From NCBI GenBank assembly GCA_030686995.1, contig CM060680.1:204277322-204341321 (forward strand): 64,000 nucleotides of DNA, given 5' to 3'. The notes below the pieces were generated by a model. The model saw only the letters and a list, made by a program, of their open reading frames with translations, was not told the origin of the DNA and ran no database searches. Source of the stretch: Artemisia argyi (Eukaryota; Streptophyta; Magnoliopsida; Asterales; Asteraceae). This document shows positions 23,221 through 35,093 of this stretch, in pieces. Position 1 is the first letter of the stretch; each line of letters opens with the position of its first letter. A program made the position numbers and the translations under genes.

Positions 23221-24729
23221 CTTATAGATCCAGGATGAATAGAGTATCTTGACTTATGCGACTCATGCATAATCAACTCTCGAATTCCTCCATACAATGG
23301 TACCCAACTTCGGTCTCCAAAACATAATACTCCATCAGAACGCTTAAAAAATCCATTCTCATTTTCTGCCATCCCAAATATGTTCTCAGCAGGTCGATTT
23401 TCTGCTTTCAACGCTTCCGTTTGAGCTTCTAATATTTGAGACGGTAATGGCGATACGATAGTCATTCCTAATGACTTAACTCGTAACGGTGGTATTCTCT
23501 CCTTTCGACTAAGAGCATCAGCAACAACGTTTGCTTTACCAGGATGGTAACGAATTTCACAATCATAATCGCTTAGCAACTCAATCCAACGTCGTTGTCT
23601 CATGTTGAGCTCTTTTTGATTCAAGATGTGTTGCAGACTTTTGTGGTCAGTAAACACTACACACTTGGTTCCATACAAGTAATGTCTCCATATCCTTAAG
23701 GCAAAAACCACAGAACCTAACTCCAAATCATGAGTGGTGTAGTTTTTCTCGTGCTTCTTGAGCTATCGGGAAGCATAAGCTATCACTTTCTCTCGTTGCA
23801 TTAACACAGCTTCTAAACCTTTATGAGAAGCGTCACAATAGACGACGAAGTCCTCATTACCTTCAGGTAACGCTAAGATAGGAGCACTACACAACATTTC
23901 CTTAAGTAATTGAAATGCTTCCTCTTCCTTATCTCCCCATTCGTATTTAACACTCTTTTGAGTCAATTTGGTCAACGGTTTTGCTATCTTCGAAAATCCC
24001 TCAATGAATCTTCGGTAATAACCGGCTAATCCCAAAAATTGACGAACTTCTGTTGGGGTCGTTGGTGCAGCCCAATCTTTAATTGCTTCAATCTTAGCAG
24101 GATCTACATGAACTCCTTGTCTATCAATCACATGACCCAGAAATTGTACCGTCGGAATCCAAAATTCACATTTAGAAAACTTAGCATACAGTTTCTCTTT
24201 CCTGAGCAATTCTAAGATAAGTCTTAGATGCTCCTCATGCTTTTTCTCACTCTTCGAATAAATTAGAATATCGTCAATGAACACGATTACAAACTTATCT
24301 AAGTAAGGCTTACACACCTGATTCATGAGGTCCATGAATACCGCCGGTGCGTTAGTCAACCCAAACGGCATCACCTGAAACTCGTAATGCCCGTAACGGG
24401 TTCTGAAAGCCGTTTTCGGAATATCTTCCTCGCGAACTCGAAGCTGATGATATCCCGATCTCAAATCGATCTTTGAATACACACTCGATCCTTGAAGCTG
24501 ATCGAACAAATGGTCGATCCTCGGTAACGGGTATCTATTCTTCACCGTTAACTTGTTCAACTGTCGATAATCAATACACATATGAAACGATCCATCCTTC
24601 TTCTTCACAAATAAGACTGGGGCTCCCCAAGGTGAAGAACTTGGTCTTATAAATCCCTTTTCGGCTAACTCCGCTAATTGTTTCGACAACTCTTCCAGTT
24701 CAGTAGGTGCAAGACGATAAGGCGCTCGT
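23205..24729 (-). pseudogene. Gypsy reverse transcriptase and RNase H, broken by a stop and a hAT insertion
   Basis: RT motifs are clear: [44 protein letters not shown] and the catalytic [11 protein letters not shown], then GHVIDRQGV and [11 protein letters not shown]. RNase H follows in the same frame ([33 protein letters not shown]). A TAG at 23763-23765 separates RT from the rest of RNase H. The upstream end is cut by the hAT element at 24730. After discounting the hAT and one target copy, the frame is the same as that of gag and protease, so Gag-Pol was one polyprotein. Confidence 0.92.
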
Positions 24730-26369
24730 TAGAGCTGGCAATTTCTGACAGGGACCTGTTAACACGACACGACACGACCTGCTCTTAACAGGTTTCGTGT
24801 CACCCCTTAACAGGTTTCGTGTCTTAACAGGTCCGGACCTGTTAAGATACGAATAAAATTAACAGGTTTCGTACATTAACAGGTCCGGACCTGTTAAGAC
24901 ACGTTAAGAGGTTGTATATATATGTTGTAAAATCCCTAACCCTATCATAATCTTTTCCACCCCCAATCTTATCCTAACCCTAAAATCCTTATCTCTTCCA
25001 CAAGAACAATAGTTATTCAGTTCTCTCACCAAAAGACTCATCTCACCTTCATCTCAGATCTGTCATCGTCATCATTCTATAAATCCAAATCACAAACAAT
25101 GGATGAAAAGATTGTTACTTTCTTTCTTCTATATACCATATTTCTAAACTTACTTCTGTATGCTTAATCCTCTTGCTTTGTTGGTTTATAAACAGGTCAG
25201 ATGGAGAAGAGGTCGTGGTTGATAACAAATACATCAAGGAAAACAATCCAGTTCTGGTAACTTTTCATCTTATTTAAATCAAGTATTTTCATCTTATGCT
25301 CAGACCTGTTGTCAAGGAAGTTGAGCAAGATATGTGTTTGCCGTTTGGTGACTGCAACACATAATCACATATGTTAAAGAGAGTAAAGTAATTTAGGGTT
25401 AGTTATAGCCTTAGGGTAAATTGAAAAAGGGCCCATTACATAAAGAATTGTTTGGGCTGTATTTTGTTTTGTGTAAGGATTTTTTACTTTGGCCCGAGTG
25501 AGATTATAACTTGGCAACAGTCTTTATTTCTTAAGAAAAGTCACCCACGTTGCATGACAGTCGTGACAAAAATATAATTATTGCCTCTTGTCATTTGAGT
25601 TTATGAGAAAGAGACATTGATCCCATTTGTGTCTTGTTATATTTTCGAAATGTTATATTAAGAAATTATATGTTGGCTTGTGGTCATCTATATAACAAGT
25701 ACAAATAGTTTTCTTTTGAAGTGGTGTATGGTGTATGGTATTGATGGAACATAATTGATAGAAATTAGATTTGAGCATTTCATGCGAGAATTTTTAAACT
25801 CTATGTACATCTTAGAAGGTGTTTGGCATTGCGTTTTCAGAATGATTAGCTGGTTTTTGTCATCTTGCTTACTCCAGGTTGTTTGTGATATTTACAGGTA
25901 GTGCTAAAGGAAAATCTAGTTCTTACCTTATGCTCGTGGGAATGAGCTTCAAGTTCCAGCAGGAAACATATGCTCGTGGGAATGAGCTTCAAGTTCCAGC
26001 AGGATTTATTAAGGACTTTTACTTTTGTTTCGTTATGTATTAGTTATAAGGATTTATTAAGGACTTTTTGTTTTGTTATGTAATATGTATTAGTTAAAAA
26101 TATTATTAGGAACTCTCATTAATATGTCCTTAACAGGTCCATAACATGTCCTTAACAGGTTTCCTTATGTTTTTTTGGTTAGTATTTTTGTTAACAGGTC
26201 CCTTAACAGGTTCCTTATCGTGTAACCTGTTAATTTTCGTGTCGTGTTCGTGTTCGAAAAAAGTGACACGATTTGTTATCGTGTCGTGTTCGTGTTTAGG
26301 TCATTCGTGTTCGTGTTTTATCGTGTTCGTGTCTTATCGTGTCGTGTCAGACACGATATGCCAGCTCTA
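24730..26369. mobile_element. Non-autonomous hAT transposon (1640 bp, TSD GCGCTCGT)
   Basis: The ends are TAGAGCTGGCA and TGCCAGCTCTA, an 11-bp perfect inverted repeat. An exact 8-bp duplication GCGCTCGT lies at 24722-24729 and 26370-26377, the hAT signature. Subterminal regions hold many AACAGGT copies in both orientations, as expected of hAT transposase binding sites. No transposase frame is present. The inside holds a promoter-like stretch, an ATG at about 25099, a short exon-like piece with AG/GT borders (about 25197-25256) and a 47-bp tandem duplication (about 25921-26010). Confidence 0.9.
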
Positions 26370-27066
26370 GCGCTCGTGCCACGGGTGCGGCACCAGGTAT
26401 CAACTCAATCTGAAACTCTACTTGTCTAGTAGGCGGAATTCCCGGAAATTCATCGGGAAACACATCCGAAAACTCACGAACTATAGGCACATCTCCAATG
26501 CACCTTTCCTTCTTCTCCTTCCCTCCTTTCTCAGAAATTTGAGCTAAGAAAAGGCAACATCCTTTTTCCATTAGCTTCGGCAATTTAGTGCAAGATATGA
26601 CCACTAATCTAGATGGGCCTCTCAATTCCTTTCGATCTCCTGGTATGTTCAGAATCTCCTTGCCGTAAGGCACACGCACAATCTTCTCATCGCAAAGTAT
26701 ATGAGCACGATACTTCGACAACCAATCCATACCAATGATGACATCAAAACTTCCTAATGTGACGGGTAGAAGGTCTATGTTGAAAGGACGATTCAGAAAG
26801 TTTAATGTGAAACCGCGAATGATAGTCCTAATCCTCTCTATGTTCCCATTAGCTAACTCTACATCATAACCAATTCCTAAGGCCATCGGGGGTTTCTCTA
26901 GTAAGGGTGCAAACTTAGTGGACACAAAACTCTTATCGGCACCAGTATCAAATAGTATGGAAGCATAACGATTATTGAGAAGGAACGTACCAGTAACGAT
27001 GTTCGGGTCTTCTCCTCTCTCGTTCCCAAGTGCATACACTCTTCCATGAGCAGTTCCAGCTTCCAC
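26370..27066 (-). CDS. Gypsy aspartic protease segment (partial)
   Basis: The frame includes the catalytic LFDTGADKSFVS and the later DVIIGMDWLSKY flap/core motif of Ty3-type retropepsins, then the linker toward RT (VREFSDVFPDEFPGIPP). It would cut the Gag-Pol polyprotein. It is in frame with gag upstream and, once the hAT is discounted, with RT downstream. Its downstream end is replaced by hAT sequence. Confidence 0.88.
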
Positions 27067-28350
27067 ACGTTGGTCCCCATTATCTTGTCATCCACGGTTT
27101 CCTCCAGCTCCACGGTTTCCATTATTGTACCCATTACCACCCGATCCTTGATTTCCTCGGTTCCACGATTCCCTACACTCATTCCTATAATGTCCCTTCT
27201 TTCCACATCCATAACAAGTAACATTTGCCTTACTCATAGTTTCAGGAGTAGCTTGAACCATAGCAAGTGGTCAAGCTCTACAGTCCTTAGCTATGTGTCC
27301 CATCTTAGAGCAATTCTTGCACACCACAGTACATCATCCAGAATGATTCCCGTAACATCGGTTACACTTGGGTGCATTTCCATTGTAGCTCTTCTTATCT
27401 CCATCTTCCATAGCGTAAGCCCTAGTAGTTGTTTGTCGCTTGTTTCGACGATCATTACCCTTAGAGTGATTATCCCTCTTCCTCTTTCCATTCTTGTCTT
27501 TCTTAGCTTCTTCCAATGCCAACGAGTCCATCAATTGTTGAGCGATCGTGATAGCCTCATTAATGTTTGCAGGCTTAGCAGAAATCACATCGTTCCTTGT
27601 AGCTACCGGCAAACCATCGGTATACCTCTCAATCCTTTGAGTCTCAGTCCTAACCATATCGGGACAAAGTAAAGCTAACTCTCGATAACGGCGATTGTAA
27701 GTTGCCATATCGGTACCTTTCACCTTATGGTTCCAGAACTCAATCTCCAGCTTCTTAATCTCATTCCTTGGGCAGTAAGTCTGAATCAGCAAAGACTTAA
27801 ATTGCTCCCAAGTCATAGCATAAGCCACATCACTCCCAACCGAATTACGGTAATTGTTCCACCAAGTTAAAGCTTCATCCTTTAAAGTAAAAGAAGCAAA
27901 CTTTACCTTCGCATTCTCCACACAACCACTGACATTAATCACTGACTCAGTCTTCTCTATCCACCTGACCAAGTAGACCACTCCTTCAGTTCCACCAAAC
28001 TCAATGGGTCCACAAATTTTAAACTCCTTGTAGTTACATCCATTAGCACGAACAGGTGGAAATGTTCCAGCAGAATTGTTGGAATGATTTGACTCAGCTA
28101 GTAGCTCAGCAACTCGTTGCTCCACAAGTTGATTGATCATTGCTTGATCCACAGTAGGTGCGTTAAGTGGAACATGATCATTGTCTCCCTGAACATCAAC
28201 ATTTTGATTCCTGTTGTTGCGGTTAGTAGTGTCCAGGTTATCAGGAGTAGGGGTCTCAACATTTCGAGTAGGACGGCGTCCTCGACGACCAGGGGTAGTC
28301 GTTGCAGGACCAGTTCTGGTAGCTCTAACAGGGTTTCGTCGTGGGGCCAT
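27067..28350 (-). pseudogene. Gypsy Gag with zinc knuckles, three nonsense codons
   Basis: It starts at ATG 28350 (MAPRRNPVRATR). A gag core follows (FKICGPIEFGGTEG, WWNNYRNSVG, WEQFKSLLIQTYCP, YNRRYRELALLCPDMV), then a basic stretch and three CCHC-type knuckles (CNRCYGNH.., CKNCSKMGHIAKDC, CYGCGKKGHYRNEC). In-frame TGA codons lie at 27334-27336, 27271-27273 and 27088-27090. The frame is continuous with the protease. Confidence 0.9.
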
Positions 28351-28710
28351 TGATCTGAAACATCATACAAGTTCATGAGTCTCTGATAGAACTTATCATA
28401 TGCTCAACAAGAATTAAATCAACGAAGCCAAGTCATGGAAAGAATATCGACAATACATCACAAGATATCAATAAAGCGAATAGGGACTCAATTTCTGCAC
28501 TATCCAAAAACCACATAATACCATATAATAATAACCATCAACCATACAATAAAGATCCAACATCGTTTCAACTACCGAAAAACAAAAAAGATTATAATCG
28601 TTCCAAACGAGACGAATAATCAACGGAAAGTACATCAAAATAGGATAATTAGCTTTTCTAACCGAACACTCCTCGGTGTAGAAAGCAACAAGATAACATA
28701 ACTCAAACAT

Positions 28711-29805
28711 CTAGCCACGCCGCTGGCGGAGGTTCCTCAACTCCTGCCTCAAGCCCTCAAGCTCTCTCCATAGTGATCCTAACTCCACACCATGGGTGTC
28801 GCTATCTCTCTTGAGGTCAGCCACCTCCTTCTCCAGCTCGGCATTCCTCTGCCATAACTTGCGGTCGGCCTCTCGAGCTGTAATAAAACCTCGCTGTAAA
28901 CCCTCAATATGCTCGTGAATCTCCATCAAAACTCTCCTCATCTCAGCCGTCCTGCTCTCAACCACAGTCATATCAACTCTCAGATCCGCGATAAACTCTC
29001 CAATAACCCTCTCAAGTCGATCAGATAACCGCGAGATCCTCTCGCCCTGTGCAGTAATCTGAGCCCACATCCTACCAGTCTCACCTAACTCTGCATGCTC
29101 AGCAGAAACCTCAGAAGGTGCATCCGACTCAACGGGACTACCAGGTGACAACTCAAACAAAAATGGATGATCAGGTGAAATAGGCTCTATCGGATGTATA
29201 GGTGAATCAGGCTCCTCAGCCTGAGCTGGCGGCGCTAACAAATCATCATCATCAGGCATCTCCTCCTCCTGAGGGTCATCCTCATCCTCAGGGTCATCAT
29301 CATCACCCTGCTCAGCCTCCTGAGGGTCATCAGCCTCATCCTCACCCTTGTACTCCTCCTCCTCCTCATCAGAAGAGTACGCCATCAATCGCCGTCTCCT
29401 AACAGGTGAACCATGTGGTGAAGGGGTAGGTGATCTAGGACGACGACGCAATGATGCAGGTGGTGCATCTGACAGGAGAGTGTGAGCATCCAAATGTAAA
29501 GGTGGTGAAGTAGGGCGTACCGACATACGTGCCGTAGCTCGGTGGGCAAAACGTGGAGCCACATGAGCCAAAGCCTGATGAAGAGTAAGCTGCCTCGATG
29601 TACCAGGGAGCCCTAGAGAATATGAGGGTCCCTGCGTAGATGCAGCAGGTGGTGCAGAAGTAGAAGCTGTCGGTGACACAGTAGCTGAATGCATGGCAAC
29701 CCTGTAAGGATCATCAGGAGCCATGGTGATCTGTGCTGGGCGTACAGGTGTAGTAAGAATATCCTCAACAACGTCAAACATACGGGAGGCCATAGTCTGT
29801 GACAA
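28711..29805 (-). CDS. Accessory ORF upstream of gypsy gag, 364 aa
   Basis: An intact frame lies between the primer site and gag. Its N-terminal third is rich in Ser, Pro and Ala. A strongly acidic middle (residues about 145-200, runs such as EEEEEYKGEDEADD) precedes a charged C-terminal half (about 240-360) with heptad-like spacing that suggests a coiled coil. I do not see an enzyme motif. From memory, Asteraceae Tekay-like elements often carry such a Pro/acidic/coiled-coil protein ahead of gag. It has no stops although gag and pol are full of them. Confidence 0.7.
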   Translation of the reverse strand: MSQTMASRMFDVVEDILTTPVRPAQITMAPDDPYRVAMHSATVSPTASTSAPPAASTQGPSYSLGLPGTSRQLTLHQALAHVAPRFAHRATARMSVRPTSPPLHLDAHTLLSDAPPASLRRRPRSPTPSPHGSPVRRRRLMAYSSDEEEEEYKGEDEADDPQEAEQGDDDDPEDEDDPQEEEMPDDDDLLAPPAQAEEPDSPIHPIEPISPDHPFLFELSPGSPVESDAPSEVSAEHAELGETGRMWAQITAQGERISRLSDRLERVIGEFIADLRVDMTVVESRTAEMRRVLMEIHEHIEGLQRGFITAREADRKLWQRNAELEKEVADLKRDSDTHGVELGSLWRELEGLRQELRNLRQRRG

Positions 29806-30205
29806 CGGCGTAGGGTAGGTGTAAGTGTTTCAAAACAACTAAACCGCGAACTCAAAATACCATATCAAAAATCATCATATAATTCCAAATCATATATATC
29901 AAGAAAGATTTAAAATACCGCATTACTAAAATCATTCGTAAAACAATTAAGCCATATAATTCCTCAAAACGCATATAATTCCTCAAAACGCATATAATTC
30001 CTCAAAACGCTATCATATCACTAAATCAATAAACCTCAAATCCTCAAATCATCTCAAGAATCCCAAATCTAATAATCATCTCAATATACCTCTATAATAA
30101 TAACGATGCTTCGGCTTGGCGGGCTGGCGGGCAATGGTCTAGGATCATTTTCTATAAAAATCGGTTGTAGTTTAGGTGTCCATTTACTTAGTTCTCTATA
30201 ACCTT

Positions 30206-30218
30206 GGCTCTGATACCA
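30206..30218 (-). other. Gypsy primer binding site (initiator tRNA-Met type)
   Basis: Read on the minus strand, TGGTATCAGAGCC follows the LTR end TGTTACA by three bases (GAT). It is the standard complement of the plant initiator tRNA-Met 3' end. Confidence 0.92.
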
Positions 30219-30221
30219 ATC

Positions 30222-30869
30222 TGTAACACCCCCAAAATTTGATACAGCGGAAGACTCAACAAGCTTTCGGGGTGCTACGGGGATTGGTATCCATTCAAAG
30301 TCATGAAAGAACGAGATAAAGTAAACATAAGAAAACACAACCAAAACAGGTTTTAAAGTTTATATATATCCCAAGAATTATCCAAAGTAAGGCCCAATAG
30401 AAATAAACATAGGTCCACAATTATTTATCAGAGTTTTAGAAAATAGATCAATAACCGAGTGCCATAGCCAAGCCTCCAATCCAAGCATCCAAAGGGCATC
30501 ACTTAATTACCTGAGAAAACGTGCTAAAAGTCAGCTTTCGCTGGTGAGATCATAGGTTTAAATTCATAATTCAATATAGTGGACATATACGCAAAACGCT
30601 TGCTAGCTAGACTAGGCCTCAATCATCCAACCAAAATAATCCAACCAAATTGAAACAACCCTATAGGTGCACACTATAGTCCAATAACCAAATCCAATCA
30701 AATCAATCTGTATGCGTAAGGATACGACATACCCAACATGCATAAGGATACGACATGTTCAACTTACCTAGATCTAGTCTAGGCCTCGTTGTATAGCTTA
30801 CCTAGTTCTTGACTAGGCCTCGCTCTATAACCAAATCAAATCAATATGCATTCGCAAGGATGCGACATA
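30222..30869 (-). repeat. Gypsy 5' LTR remnant (about 650 bp)
   Basis: It matches 6221-6868 nearly base for base. The match stops inside the 22-bp minisatellite unit. Only the downstream end of the LTR survives, so the promoter region of the element is gone. Confidence 0.85.
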
Positions 30870-31802
30870 CCTAGATTTAATATGTACATTTGAAGATGAT
30901 TTACGCATCTTTTAGATCGTTGGTTATTGTTAGCGGTATGTAAATTCTCTTTTGCAACATTTTGGAGATGATTCACACATCTTTTAGATCTTTGTAATTA
31001 ACTTGGTCTTCTTTTTTTCTTAATTTAGTTATCATACGCAGGTACCATGAAAATCACACAAGATCATGCATGCTCAGATAAATAGAACCAAAGATTGGGA
31101 TACCAACTATTTTCTTTGTTTCTTACATATTTAGGTGATTGTTATATATGTATTATGTTAATGAATTTTCATATACAAGTAATTTATGTACGTTTTCTAT
31201 TGATGTAGCTCACATGTGCGAATTGATTCAAGAAAATGTGCACGAGCATGTATGTTAAGCAACATTTAAATGGTTAAATAATACTTTTTAGCGTGATTAG
31301 TTTATGTAAGTAGTTGCTTTCGAATGCTCTTTGAGAAATATTAGAATGAATTTATCATGTGCAATTGAATTATTATTGAAAAGAAGAAGTTCCGCGCATC
31401 ACAAAGTGTTTTCTTTTTCTATATGTAGAATCATTAGTGAGAAACCAATATTTACGCCAATTAAATGAGTTTGCCATAATAGCAAAATACGACATATTAG
31501 AAATATCACATTGAGTAATGAATAGAAAGGAAAAAAATACATAATTTTGACTTAAATCCGTTTGTAAATTATAATATCAAATAAAAAAGTTGAGTTTTAA
31601 ACATAAGCAAAAGTTCAAACTTTTATCAAAAAACAAAACCGGTGCATTTAATGTGAAGTATATACAACATCGAGATGGAAGTGCAAGGCTTGCTGGAATT
31701 TATCACATGATATTTAGTAATTAGTATACAATTAAAAGTCGGTTATGGATTGAGATAAAGTTGAAAAGATTTCAAGAATAATTGATGATTTAACCTAATG
31801 CA

Positions 31803-31895
<93 letters not shown>

Positions 31896-32735
31896 GTTAA
31901 TGCATTTTCATATACAAGTAATTTATGTGTGTTTTCAATTGATGTAGCTCACATGTGCGAATTGATTAAAGCAAATGTGCACGAGCATGTATGTAAAGCA
32001 ACATTTAAATGGTTAAATGATACTTTTTAGCATAATTAGTTTATTTAAGCACGCAAATTGAATAATGAATATAAAAGAAAAAGTATATAATTTTTGCTCA
32101 AACTCATTTGTAAATTAAAAAAAATTAAGTTTAAGACATAATAGTAGAGTCCAAAGATTTTGAAATTATTAATAGTGTGTTAATTAATATTCATTTAATT
32201 AGCTATTTAGAATTGAGTTTATTGATAAATTTATTAATATATGTTTGACTTCAATGTTTATTTTCAATGAAATTAGTTGTACAATAAAATGAGATGGAGC
32301 TAAAAAGGTTTGTAACGATTTTTATACAGTTTATGTGGCATTATTATATATACATCATTACACAAACTTTAACTTACAAACTTAATAAAGAAAATATTTA
32401 ACGCACATTAAACTATGACCAATTAGATAGACCCCGTGTGTTTCATATTACCATGCAAAAACCATTTAATAGACAAGTATTGTATGGCTAAGTAATAGAC
32501 CAAAAGAAACAAAGTCATTTTTTTATCATGCAAATAAGTAATAGGCCAAAAGAAACAAAGCCATCACAACTTAATAACCAAAAACCCATATATAGAATAC
32601 AACACCACAAAACCAAAACAACATCAAACACTTTTAAATTTTTATACAAGAAATTTAAAACATTTCATACAACATACTAAACAATAATTAAGTATACACT
32701 CGCCAATATACAGAATGAATACATGATTAACAATT
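30870..32735. other. AT-rich stretch with a direct repeat and AT/GT microsatellites
   Basis: No gene is seen. A 165-bp direct repeat occurs at about 31148-31315 and 31888-32052 (shared TTTTCATATACAAGTAATTTATG and GATGTAGCTCACATGTGCGAATTGATT). An (AT)n run followed by a (GT)n run lies at about 31805-31892 beside the second copy. Confidence 0.6.
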
Positions 32736-32745
32736 AGATTCTTAG

Positions 32746-32772
32746 CCCGTGCGTAGCACGGGTCCTGCCTGG
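32746..32772 (+). other. Possible Helitron 3' terminus
   Basis: Hairpin CCCGTGC-GTA-GCACGGG (32746-32762) is followed after six bases by CTGG, fitting the hairpin plus CTRR end of plant Helitrons. The 2.3-kb duplicated segment begins a few bases later (about 32778), so a junction lies here. The base after CTGG is C, not the expected T, and no 5' TC end was found. Confidence 0.3.
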
Positions 32773-33229
32773 CTCAAAATGAAAATTGGGGTTTGGTTGT
32801 TGTAATTAATGATAGCAAATTACAATATATAAAAATAACACCACAAAGACACTCTCGAGGCATTGGAACATTTAGTTTGGTTGTTAATGCAGCCTTTCTA
32901 TCTTCTCCCATGCATAAATGGGGAATGCAGTATTTAGGAAGATGTCCAACATTACAATTTAAACCTCTCATTTATGCAATGGATATAAATCAACCATTCC
33001 AGGCACAATGCATTACCATTAACTTCCTAAAATTCAAAAAAATACTTATAACTTATATTTTTATAATTATAAAAAAATCCCATTTAAGATTAAATTTTTT
33101 CTAAAAATATAAATAAATAATAAAAAACAATAACTAAAATAATATTAGTTTGAAGAATAACAACGCAATAATTATCAAACTTGATACTATTCATGTGTAA
33201 ATTATCAGATTTAATACACGTAATAACAT

Positions 33230-33870
33230 ATACAGTATTAAAAAAGGAATTTAAGGAGATTAGCATAACCAAACATAACCAATATTAAACAAAAACTCAT
33301 TAATTATATATTATAAATTGCAAGGTCCATTCATGTAACACCATCATAGAGTATAAAAAAAAGATAAATGATAAACATAAACCAGATTTTATACAAATAA
33401 CATATGCAGCTTTTAAAAAGAAATTTAGGGAGACTAGCTTAATCAAACATAATCAATATTAAACAAAAAATCGTTAATTATATATTATAAATTTTAAACT
33501 CCATTCATGTAACATATGCAGTTTTAATATCGCATAAAAAATAAGAATGATCCCTAAACATAAACTTGCAGATTTAATACAAATAACATATGCAGTTTTT
33601 AAAAAGGAATTTAGAGAGAGTAGCATAACCAAACTTAATCAAAAAAGAATAACGATAAACATAAACAATAGAGCAAAAAATGATAAACATAAACCATAGA
33701 GCAAAAAATGATTAACATAAACCATAAACATTAGATTAAAAACTTTTAAGAGTCCAATGTCCAAATCAACATAAACCAGAAACATGATAATGATAAACAT
33801 AAACAAGAAACATGTTAAACATAAACCAAGAAACATAAACCAAATATGAAATCCAGCCAGAGACTTCCAA
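33230..33870. repeat. Degenerate tandem repeat field, copy 1
   Basis: Units of roughly 110-140 bp carry AACATATGCAGTTTTTAAAA, GGAATTTAGGGAGAGTAGCA and TTAATTATATATTATAAATT. They degrade toward short ATAAACATAAACCA repeats. The same field occurs at about 60160-60920. Confidence 0.65.
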
Positions 33871-33887
33871 GAGCATAACCCAGAGAC

Positions 33888-34247
33888 TTAGAATGGCAAC
33901 CATCCCTTTAGCTTCTCAGCAAATATATCTTTCTCACGCATGCTCAACTCAGTCTCCTTCATAGAAATCATCAGAGCCATCAGCCGATGGAGATCCTTAT
34001 GCTGACGCTGCCTAAGGAACTTTGCAGTCTCCACAGCCTCGACCCTACCCTTCAAGACATCGACTTCCTTCAGAAAAGCTTGGGCTTCTTTGATGGACTC
34101 AGATAACTTCATGCAGATTTTTGTGATATCACACTCCAGATCCTTGTCTTTGGCAGAAGACCTCTCAAGATACAAATCTAGCTGGCGTTCCAACAAGGTG
34201 GAACCACAAGCATGAGCAAGTTCATCGAAAAGTGGTAGTGGAGCCAT
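33888..34247 (-). CDS. Small coiled-coil protein, 119 aa (copy of the gene at 60937-61296)
   Basis: An intact single-exon frame runs from ATG to TAG and starts MAPLPLFDELAHACGSTLLE. The rest is a charged, Leu/Lys/Glu-rich helix with heptad-like spacing (about residues 15-110), predicted coiled coil, ending EKLKGWLPF. There is no signal peptide or membrane segment. A TATA-like ACATATAG lies about 60 bp upstream. Compared with its duplicate I count about 13 base differences over 360 bp, roughly half changing the protein, with no stop or indel. I do not recognise the family. Proteins of this size and form often act as dimerising adaptors, but that is only a guess. Confidence 0.55.
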   Translation of the reverse strand: MAPLPLFDELAHACGSTLLERQLDLYLERSSAKDKDLECDITKICMKLSESIKEAQAFLKEVDVLKGRVEAVETAKFLRQRQHKDLHRLMALMISMKETELSMREKDIFAEKLKGWLPF

Positions 34248-34503
34248 TGTTGTTTTGCTTTAGAAAAAAGTTGTATGTGTGTGTCATTGTGGTATGAGGA
34301 GAAGCTATATGTAGAGGACCGTGGGGAATTGATACACTTTGGTACATGAACCACCGGTTGGGTATCCCATGAAAGACTGTTGAGTGCCCAATGTTTAACA
34401 ATGGTCAATGCATTTAATATAAATCTAACTAATATCTTTACATTTTATAAAATTATTAGAACTGGTAAAAATTTAACAACATAACAAATAAAGCAAGAAC
34501 ATA

Positions 34504-34590
34504 TTAACGTGGTAGTGCTGTGGCTGTAACGTGGTGGTGCTGGTTTATGGTGGTGTGGCGGTGGCTGTAACGTGGTGGTGCTGGTTTATG
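34504..34590. repeat. Short GT-rich tandem duplication
   Basis: GGCTGTAACGTGGTGGTGCTGGTTTATG occurs twice about 55 bp apart. A related single stretch lies at 61552-61597 in the other copy of the segment. Confidence 0.6.
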
Positions 34591-35093
34591 AGATGGGAGA
34601 GAGATGTTATGTATAGATTTGAAAAGGATATGAAATGTGGTGGGAGATTCATGTTTGTAAGGTTTTATACTTGGTTTGGATGTTGGTTAGGTATTTGGTT
34701 TGGAGGTTAAATCTTAAAACTTATGTTCGGGATCAGTACAAGTCGCATAACCAAGTACATAAATTTTCAACTTATCAAATCAAATAACATTTGTACAAAT
34801 CGCATAACAAAGTACATATAACTATTTGAAACATCTATTCTCATTAAAAAGTACAATTTGCATAAAAAATAAATAATATTTTATTTTTCAAAAGTTTGAA
34901 TTTTTTAATAAAATTGTACATGTTGCATAATAGTGCACTTACACATAGGTACATGTTGCATAAAAAATGACACTTACACAAGTGTACTTGGGTCTTACAC
35001 ACACTTACACACTTGTACTTGATTTTGGGGCAAAAATGGCCATATGAACATAATGGCATAAAACGCATAAGTCGAATTGGGGCAAAAACATAA

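Larger units (their letters stand above)
32778..35092. repeat. 2.3-kb duplicated segment, copy 1
   Basis: It matches 59714-62091 throughout, including a small coiled-coil gene, an A-rich repeat field (about 33230-33870) and the TACAAGTCGCATAA tract near the end. Left and right flanks differ. An 80-codon plus-strand frame (about 32793-33044) is open in both copies, but I cannot assign it. Confidence 0.85.

Noticed and set aside
27046..27672. 208-codon plus-strand frame
   Set aside because: It is antisense to gypsy gag, which has clear zinc knuckles on the minus strand.
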